A DNA stretch of 5,871 nt from Deltaproteobacteria bacterium (lineage in GTDB: Bacteria; Myxococcota; Polyangia; Haliangiales; Haliangiaceae). The translations under genes and the position numbers were made by a program. The stretch spans positions 1-5,871 of the forward strand of contig JAGSPR010000464.1 of the NCBI GenBank assembly GCA_018262455.1, written 5' to 3'. The notes beneath the pieces were generated by a model that saw only the letters and a program-made list of their open reading frames with translations, searched no databases and was not told the DNA's origin. This document shows, one piece after another, positions 1 to 4,290 of this stretch (its first letter is position 1; each line of letters opens with the position of its first letter).

Positions 1-202
1 CCGCCGGCGGCGTACAGGGCGAGCAGGACGTGCCGCAGCTGTCACTGCTGGTGTCGTCGGCGCAGTTCTCGCCGCATGCGTGGGTCCCCGGTGCGCAGGC
101 GAGCTCGTCGAAGCCGCCACCGAGCCGTGCGCCGTCGCAGGACAGACCGAAGATCACGGCCAGCGCACTCGTCGCCGCCGTCCACCAGAACTCGACTCGC
201 AT
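1..202 (-). CDS. Cys-rich putative lipoprotein, N-terminal part (cut by the left edge)
   Basis: Reading leftwards from an ATG at 202-200, an open frame runs off the window edge without a stop (67 complete codons). The product starts MRVEFWWTAATSALAVIFGLSC: a short basic start, a hydrophobic stretch and a Cys at residue 22, which fits a signal peptide with a loose lipobox (Gly-Leu-Ser-Cys, lacking the usual Leu at -3). After Cys22 comes a mature region rich in Cys, Gly, Asp and Ser (Cys38, then CGENC, SCGTSC and SPC before Pro-Pro). Cys/Gly segments of this style are common in exported myxobacterial proteins and probably form disulfides; the function is unknown. No Shine-Dalgarno precedes the ATG. 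A GTG six codons upstream in frame is an alternative start but would only extend the signal peptide. The gene is the last of a leftward series, 115 bp after the 98-codon ORF. I am fairly confident that this is the coding frame and unsure of the product name. Confidence 0.6.
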   Translation of the reverse strand, partial: MRVEFWWTAATSALAVIFGLSCDGARLGGGFDELACAPGTHACGENCADDTSSDSCGTSCSPCTPPA

Positions 203-242
203 GGTCAGGGAGGAGTACACCCAAACCCGGAACGACGTGCTT

Positions 243-273
243 GGTTCTTCTGAACTGGCCGAAGTTCGGAACC
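243..273. repeat. Nested inverted repeat (hairpin) between two leftward genes
   Basis: The arms are GGTTC (243-247) with GAACC (269-273) outside, and GAACT (252-256) with AGTTC (263-267) inside, around a 6-nt loop. The outer and inner stems are separated by 4 nt on one side and 1 nt on the other, giving ten base pairs in all. The element lies 45 bp beyond the stop of the 98-codon ORF and about 40 bp before the ATG of the Cys-rich lipoprotein gene. It could be a transcript-end hairpin (there is no T-run on either side) or an operator for the downstream gene. The rest of the 203-317 gap shows nothing else I can name. Confidence 0.35.
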
Positions 274-317
274 GAGCTGGGCCCAGACGCGGCTGGGGCA
301 GCCTGGCGGAGTGAGCT

Positions 318-614
318 TCAGCACGGGCGTCCGGATCCCGAAACACCTGCCACCGCGGAGTCCTCTCCGCTGCCTTCGCTGCCGGGCCGCCGCATCTCCT
401 TGGCGTTGCCGGCCATCGAGAAACTGCCGCTGACGGCTGCGAGGGCCCGCGGCCGATGATCCCGACCGGACGACATCTTCACGATGCCCGGGTGGGCGGC
501 CAGTTCGTCGAGATCCACGATCGCCGTGATCAGACCGTTCTCGGCCTGGCTCGACGACGGCTGGACCCCGAGCGCCGCGAGATCGACGAGCTGGCCGCAG
601 AAGACCAGCGTCAC
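318..614 (-). CDS. Small hypothetical protein (98 aa), possibly the remnant of a longer gene
   Basis: A GTG at 614-612 opens a 98-codon frame ending in TGA at 320-318. It is preceded by GGAGGT, a near-perfect Shine-Dalgarno, nine bases upstream on the minus strand, which decides the start. By hand count about 84% of its third codon positions are G or C, as expected of a real gene in such a genome. The product has a protein-like hydrophobic N-terminal half (GQLVDLAALGVQPSSSQAEN, then LITAIVDLDELAAHPGIVKM) and a Gly/Ser/Arg-rich tail ending in Cys. I see no signal peptide, membrane helix or motif I recognise. The same frame stays open for another 45 codons upstream, to a TAG at 752-750, still with high GC3 but without any ATG, GTG, TTG or CTG. 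The ORF may therefore be a truncated or frameshifted gene, or a small gene whose upstream frame is open by chance. It follows the RCC1 lipoprotein gene on the same strand. Confidence 0.45.
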   Translation of the reverse strand: MTLVFCGQLVDLAALGVQPSSSQAENGLITAIVDLDELAAHPGIVKMSSGRDHRPRALAAVSGSFSMAGNAKEMRRPGSEGSGEDSAVAGVSGSGRPC

Positions 615-772
615 CGCGATGCGACCTCCGTTCCGTACGAGCTCGGCAACGTGCTGGTCCTTGCGCGATGGACAAGGGTCGCCGCCCTGGTCGTCGCACG
701 AAGCCGCGTGGTGCGCGATCTCTCGCGCCCACCGCTCACCTGGGTAGCGCTACGTGCGCGGCGAGCGCGAGC

Positions 773-1774
773 TCACAAGCACGCCGGCAGCACGTTGGTG
801 GGCGACAGTACGTCGGCCCCGCCGGTGTCGCCGATGATGCCGTCGAAGTTGCGCCCCCAGCACGTGAGGTTGGTCGCCGTCCGTACGCACGCGACGAGGC
901 CGTTCGCGCCCACCGCGACCTCGCGGACGTCGCGGACGTCGGGTACTTCTTGCGGCGTCGGCCGCTGGTTCCGGGTCCCGTCGCCGAGCTGGCCGTCGCT
1001 GTTATCGCCCCACGCCTGGAGCGTGCCGTCGGTGAGCAGCGCGTAGGTGTGCCTGCGACCGGCGGCGATCCGGATCACGTTGGCGAGGCCTGGTACGAGC
1101 TGCGGCGTCGACCGAGTGGTCAGCGTGCTGATGCCCCAGCACCGGGATGCCGTCGGCGTGACCGCGCAGCCTTGATCCAGAGCGAGCGCCAACTCGCTCG
1201 CGACCGGATCGCTGATCGGGCCCGGCGTCGCCCGACGGTTCGGCGCGGTGCCATCGCCCAGCTGGCCGCCGTCGCCATCGCCCCAGCACGACCAGGTCGT
1301 GCCGATGCGCGCGCACGCCTGATAGCCGCCCGCGGCGATCTGCTCCGCCCCGGCCCCGCCGACGAGCGAGATCGGGCGAGGGCTCGAGGTTCCGGTCCCA
1401 CCGGACCCGAGCTGAGAGTTGGTGTCATCGCCCCAGCAATCGATACCCTGATCCGGGCTGCGGATCGCGCACGTGAAGCTCAGGCCGAGCGCCACCCAGA
1501 CGTACGGACCCGCCAGGGTCTGCGCCGGCGCGACCGGGGTGGCCGAGATCTCGCCGTTGCCGAGCTGACCGAAATCGTTCCGGCCCCAGCACCACAGCGC
1601 GCCGTTGTCGAGCCGCGCGCACGCGTGCGAAGGGCCGAGCATGAGCTGTGCCACACAGGTCGTGCCCGGCCCATCGCCCGGATCGCCGTCTTGCCGACCA
1701 GCGTCGTCAGCGACGGGCTCGAACCCGAGTCGTCCGCACGCCGAGAGCACCATGATCAGCCACAGACCACGCAC
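773..1774 (-). CDS. RCC1-repeat lipoprotein (beta-propeller), exported
   Basis: The 333-residue product begins MRGLWLIMVLSACGRLGFEP. This is a very short signal peptide with lipobox Leu-Ser-Ala-Cys (Cys13), followed by the Gly-Arg-Leu-Gly-Phe stretch that I associate with myxobacterial lipoproteins, and then an Asp/Gly-rich linker to about residue 38. Residues 45-320 carry six RCC1-type repeats marked by Cys-Trp-Gly or Ala-Trp-Gly at 62, 113, 163, 212, 254 and 305; most continue as x-x-x-x-Gly-Gln-Leu-Gly-x-Gly. Repeat 4 has lost the GQLG part and repeat 6 has Gly-Ile-Ile-Gly. Five repeats carry a second Cys 9-11 residues before the first; repeat 5 lacks both. RCC1 propellers are binding scaffolds, and an extracytoplasmic, membrane-anchored role is inferred; the ligand is unknown. 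The start is a GTG at 1774: the frame is closed five codons upstream by TGA, and the next ATG (1753) would remove most of the signal peptide. No clear Shine-Dalgarno is seen. A 9-bp tandem duplication (922-939) encodes Asp-Val-Arg twice. Confidence 0.9.
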   Translation of the reverse strand: MRGLWLIMVLSACGRLGFEPVADDAGRQDGDPGDGPGTTCVAQLMLGPSHACARLDNGALWCWGRNDFGQLGNGEISATPVAPAQTLAGPYVWVALGLSFTCAIRSPDQGIDCWGDDTNSQLGSGGTGTSSPRPISLVGGAGAEQIAAGGYQACARIGTTWSCWGDGDGGQLGDGTAPNRRATPGPISDPVASELALALDQGCAVTPTASRCWGISTLTTRSTPQLVPGLANVIRIAAGRRHTYALLTDGTLQAWGDNSDGQLGDGTRNQRPTPQEVPDVRDVREVAVGANGLVACVRTATNLTCWGRNFDGIIGDTGGADVLSPTNVLPACL

Positions 1775-1811
1775 GATCGGATGGTTTCACGGTTGGCGGA
1801 CGCGGCGCCAC

Positions 1812-1833
1812 CCCGATCAGTTGCAGGCCGGCG
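1812..1833. repeat. 22-bp direct repeat, copy 1
   Basis: This 22-bp segment, starting CCCGATCAG and ending GGCCGGCG, recurs exactly at 1887-1908. It lies 38 bp upstream of the start of the RCC1 lipoprotein gene, in the 143-bp gap after the HD-domain gene. The two copies start 75 bp apart and the sequences after them are not similar, so this is not a simple tandem duplication of a 75-bp unit. Confidence 0.75.
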
Positions 1834-1886
1834 TCGTGCTCGCCGACCAGGATCGCGATGGACGGCCAGCGGCAGCGCCGAAGGCT

Positions 1887-1908
1887 CCCGATCAGTTGCA
1901 GGCCGGCG
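1887..1908. repeat. 22-bp direct repeat, copy 2
   Basis: This is an exact second copy of the 1812-1833 segment, beginning ten bases beyond the end of the HD-domain gene. Its GC-rich end forms most of one arm of the hairpin at 1901-1929. Copy 1 has no matching second arm. Confidence 0.75.
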
Positions 1909-1929
1909 CGGCTCGGCTCAGCGCCGGCC
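1901..1929 (-). terminator. 9-bp GC hairpin spanning the stop codon of the HD gene
   Basis: GGCCGGCGC (1901-1909) and GCGCCGGCC (1921-1929) are exact inverted repeats around an 11-nt loop. On the minus strand the TGA of the HD-domain gene (1920-1918) lies inside the loop, so the left arm comes from the last three coding codons. The position and strong GC stem suggest a transcript-end or mRNA-stabilising structure. There is no T-run after it, so it is not a canonical intrinsic terminator, and a GC-rich stem could arise by chance here. Confidence 0.35.
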
Positions 1930-3225
1930 GCGACCGCGCGCCAACGCCTGCTCGACGAGCGGGCGTAGGTCGTCGACGAGCTCGGGAGCGCACACCAGCC
2001 GGATCGCGGCCATCGGCTGACCCAGCGGCATGTCCTCGAGCAGGCGCGACAGCGTCACGGCGCCGTAGCGCGGGTGATCGATCACGTGGAGCTCCTCGTC
2101 GTCGGCGGCCAGGTACCCGACCTGGCGAGCGGTGTCGAGGTGGAGGTAACTGTGGGCCCCGGCGCCGAACCGGCGCTCGGTAATCTCGACGGCGTGGGGC
2201 CACAGCCAGTCCGCTGCGGCGCGATCATCTCCGAGGTCGAACGTCTTGAAGAGACGCCGATCGACGAGGCGTGCCGACAGATCGCGGAGCACCGGATCCG
2301 CGGCGGGGGGGCCGTCGTGTCCCGCCCAGCGATCGAGCGCCATGGTGATCGAGATGTCGTGGAGCCGCAGGTAATCGTCGACGGGGATCTCGGTGCCTCG
2401 GGCCAAGTGGCCGGCGATCGGCAGCCCGGCCGGCTCGTTCCCCTGGCGGGCGAGCTGGGTGAAGCGCTCGATCGTCTTGATGAACATCCACTCGGCAGCT
2501 CGCACGGTCTTGTGGTGATAGACCTGCGCGTACATGTACGAGCGCGCGAACAGGTACTGCTCGACCGCGTACATGCCGCGGCGATAATCGACCACGAGAT
2601 CCGATGGATCGTCGTGACCGGTGCGGACGTTCGCGACCTGGATCGCGTGGATGATCCAATCGAGATCGTAGGTCGCGTAGCCAGCACCGGAGTAGTGGCC
2701 GTCGCGCAGCAAGTAATCGAGCCGGTCGACATCGAGCTGCGACGAGACGAGCTTGCGCGCGAAGTGCGGCTGGTAGGTCTTGCCCCAGAACGCACGCAGC
2801 GTCGCGGGTAGCCCGGGCTCGAGGCTCTCGAGCACGCCGGCGAGCTCGGCATTCTCGCTGACGATTCGAGAGCCCCATCGCTCGTGATCGTGGCCCGCGA
2901 AGACGTGCTCCCAGGCATGCGAGAACGGGCCGTGCCCGACATCGTGCAGCAGCGCGGCGACCTTGACGTGACGCGCGAGCATCGGATCGAGCTCGAGGCG
3001 CTCCGTCACTCGCTGCGCGATGTGAAACGCGCCGAGCGCGTGACCGAACCGCGAGTGCTCCGCGCCGGGATAGACGAGCCACGCCAGCCCCATCTGCTTG
3101 ATGCGGCGCAGCCGCTGCATCGCGTGCGTATCCAGCAGATCCGCGAGCGGTCGATCGACGCCCTTGAATTCGATCAGGCCATGCACCGGATCGCGAAACA
3201 CTCGATCTTTCACGCCACTGGACAC
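1918..3225 (-). CDS. HD-domain phosphohydrolase, COG1078 (YwfO/EF1143-like) family; probable dNTP triphosphohydrolase
   Basis: The 435-residue product matches the length and order of motifs of COG1078 HD-superfamily proteins, relatives of SAMHD1 and dGTPases; members have shown dNTP triphosphohydrolase activity. Visible motifs are FRDPVHGLI (10-18); [20 protein letters not shown], running into [10 protein letters not shown] (56-65) with the first metal-binding His; [17 protein letters not shown] (90-106) with the His94-Asp95 pair and His98/His103; [11 protein letters not shown] (165-175) with the distal metal-ligand Asp; and [19 protein letters not shown] (227-245), typical of this family. 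All metal ligands appear present, so an active cytoplasmic, metal-dependent enzyme is likely; the exact substrate is inferred. I chose GTG at 3225 because AGGA lies six bases before it. A TTG at 3240 would add five residues (MLGCA) and is less likely, since the Shine-Dalgarno would then be inside the gene. The gene heads the leftward set and is divergent from fdhD across 162 bp. It has no phage- or defence-like neighbours, so housekeeping nucleotide metabolism is the simpler reading. Confidence 0.93.
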   Translation of the reverse strand: MSSGVKDRVFRDPVHGLIEFKGVDRPLADLLDTHAMQRLRRIKQMGLAWLVYPGAEHSRFGHALGAFHIAQRVTERLELDPMLARHVKVAALLHDVGHGPFSHAWEHVFAGHDHERWGSRIVSENAELAGVLESLEPGLPATLRAFWGKTYQPHFARKLVSSQLDVDRLDYLLRDGHYSGAGYATYDLDWIIHAIQVANVRTGHDDPSDLVVDYRRGMYAVEQYLFARSYMYAQVYHHKTVRAAEWMFIKTIERFTQLARQGNEPAGLPIAGHLARGTEIPVDDYLRLHDISITMALDRWAGHDGPPAADPVLRDLSARLVDRRLFKTFDLGDDRAAADWLWPHAVEITERRFGAGAHSYLHLDTARQVGYLAADDEELHVIDHPRYGAVTLSRLLEDMPLGQPMAAIRLVCAPELVDDLRPLVEQALARGRGRR

Positions 3226-3387
3226 AGCGCATCCTAGCAACGCCGAGCTCGGGCCGCGAATCGCTGGCGGCTCGGGACATCCAGTAATGTCGGTAGGTTG
3301 CGGTTTCTACGCAGGGAGATCTCCGCGCACGTCGACAGGATCGCGGGATTGGTCGCGTGACGGCCGGATCACGGCTATGAAGGTCCG
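3226..3387. promoter_or_regulatory. Divergent intergenic region between the HD-phosphohydrolase gene and fdhD
   Basis: Both flanking genes start here and point outwards, so promoters for both should lie within. Two small symmetries are visible: GACAT (3276-3280) and ATGTC (3287-3291) around six bases, and the perfect 10-bp palindrome GGAGATCTCC (3315-3324). Either could be a regulator site, but neither matches an operator I know. On the minus strand TAGGAT (3236-3231) resembles a -10 box, with TTCGCG 18 bases before it, but this would give an almost leaderless transcript. No confident -35/-10 pair is visible for fdhD. Confidence 0.4.
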
Positions 3388-4155
3388 GTGACGTCAGGTC
3401 GCGGGCTCGGGGTCCGTGAGGTCGTGATCGAGCGGCTCGACGACGAGCGCCGGGCAGCCGATCGCGATCGCGTGGTCGTCGAGGCCCCGCTCGAGCTCCG
3501 GGCGCGTGGCATCGCGGTCGCGACGATCATGCGGACCCCTGGCCACGACCTCGAGCTCGTGCGCGGCCTGCTCCACGCGGAGTCGGTCGCCGCGGAGGGG
3601 ATCGTCCAGATCGACGAGGATACCGTCGAGCTCGCAGTCGACCCGAAGGCCTTCGCCGCGCGGGGCCTGCTGGTGTCGGCAGCGTGCGGCGTTTGTGGGC
3701 GGGTGGCGATCGCGGACCTCGAGCTGCGCACGCGCGAGGTCATCGCGGACACGACGGTGACGAGTGGCGTGCTCGCCGAGATGCCCGCCCGGCTGCGGCC
3801 GGCGCAGTCGGTGTTCGCGGAGACCGGGGGCCTCCACGCTGCGGGGCTGTTCACGGTCGATGGCCAGCTCGTGCTCGCCCGGGAGGACGTCGGGCGGCAC
3901 AATGCGGTCGACAAGCTGGTCGGGGCTGCGCTCGAGCGCGGGCTCGCTCCCTCCGCGCACGTGCTCCTGCTGTCGGGTCGGCTCGGCTACGAGCTCGTGC
4001 AGAAGGCGATCATGTTCGGCGTTCCGGTCGTCGCTGCCGTGTCGGCTCCGAGCTCCCTGGCGATCGAGCTGGCCGAGCGGTTCAACATTGCGCTCGTAGG
4101 GTTTGTTCGTGGAACACGGTGCAACATCTACGCGCACGGCTGGCGTGTCCGGTGA
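3388..4155 (+). CDS. fdhD: Formate dehydrogenase accessory sulfurtransferase FdhD
   Basis: FdhD receives sulfur from a cysteine desulfurase (IscS in E. coli) and transfers it to the Mo-bis-MGD cofactor, which formate dehydrogenase needs for activity; it acts in the cytoplasm. The 255-residue product has the family signatures in order: the CxxC sulfur-relay pair in VSAACGVCGR (Cys100, Cys103), FAETGGLHAAGLF (143-155), REDVGRHNAVDKLVG (165-179), LLLSGRLGYELVQKA (193-207), VSAPSSLAIELAERFNIALVGFVRG (218-242) and the terminal NIYAHGW. It is complete and slightly short for the family. The start is GTG at 3388, with an AAGG a few bases before it; the N-terminal residues up to about 27 (Arg/Asp/Glu-rich) are not strongly conserved in type, so the exact start is less sure than the rest. 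No formate dehydrogenase, molybdenum-cofactor or hydrogenase gene lies in the visible neighbourhood, so its partner enzyme must be elsewhere. The downstream sulfatase gene is 135 bp away, probably with its own promoter. Confidence 0.96.
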   Translation: MTSGRGLGVREVVIERLDDERRAADRDRVVVEAPLELRARGIAVATIMRTPGHDLELVRGLLHAESVAAEGIVQIDEDTVELAVDPKAFAARGLLVSAACGVCGRVAIADLELRTREVIADTTVTSGVLAEMPARLRPAQSVFAETGGLHAAGLFTVDGQLVLAREDVGRHNAVDKLVGAALERGLAPSAHVLLLSGRLGYELVQKAIMFGVPVVAAVSAPSSLAIELAERFNIALVGFVRGTRCNIYAHGWRVR

Positions 4156-4192
4156 GGCCCCCAGGCCGTTTGGGTCCCTTGATCTCAGGCTC

Positions 4193-4220
4193 TTGACGAG
4201 CTGCCTCGGCTTTGAAATAC
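4193..4220 (+). promoter_or_regulatory. Candidate sigma-70-type promoter for the sulfatase lipoprotein gene
   Basis: TTGACG (4193-4198) matches five of six consensus -35 bases. After a 16-bp spacer comes AAATAC (4215-4220), a weak -10, sitting in one of the few AT-rich patches of the window (TTTGAAATAC). Transcription would start near 4227, leaving a leader of about 65 nt before the ATG at 4291. The 4156-4290 gap holds this site and no other clear element. The assignment rests on sequence likeness only. Confidence 0.35.
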
Positions 4221-4290
4221 CGACGCTGGCTTCCACGTTCGCATGGATTTCTTGCCACCGGTCCCCTTCTTTCCATAGGGTCACTCCTCG

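Noticed and set aside
205..732. A 175-codon leftward open frame overlapping the 98-codon ORF
   Set aside because: The product is dominated by Arg, Gly and Pro, as out-of-frame reading of GC-rich genes gives. The overlapping 98-codon frame has better codon use and a strong Shine-Dalgarno.
744..753. Perfect 10-bp palindrome GTAGCGCTAC just after the RCC1 gene
   Set aside because: It is too short, has no loop and no T-run, and such GC-centred palindromes are expected by chance in this composition. It was not called a terminator.
668..2020. A 450-codon rightward open frame antisense to the RCC1 lipoprotein gene
   Set aside because: Its product is Arg/Ala-rich with no recognisable domain. The leftward frame over the same bases has a lipobox and six clear RCC1 repeats. 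Long antisense open frames are common in GC-rich DNA because stop codons are rare.
2074..2811. A 245-codon rightward open frame antisense to the HD-domain gene
   Set aside because: It lies wholly inside a well-supported HD phosphohydrolase gene with all catalytic motifs, and its peptide shows no known motif.
1918..4155. The HD phosphohydrolase and its neighbours as a dNTP-depleting anti-phage defence system
   Set aside because: The protein fits the housekeeping COG1078 family, and the adjacent genes are fdhD and exported lipoproteins. No nuclease, sensor, toxin, integrase or other defence-island marker is visible.
4156..4172. Short GGCC-CCCA-GGCC stem followed by GTTT directly after the fdhD stop codon
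   Set aside because: A 4-bp stem with only three T bases is too weak to call an intrinsic terminator.
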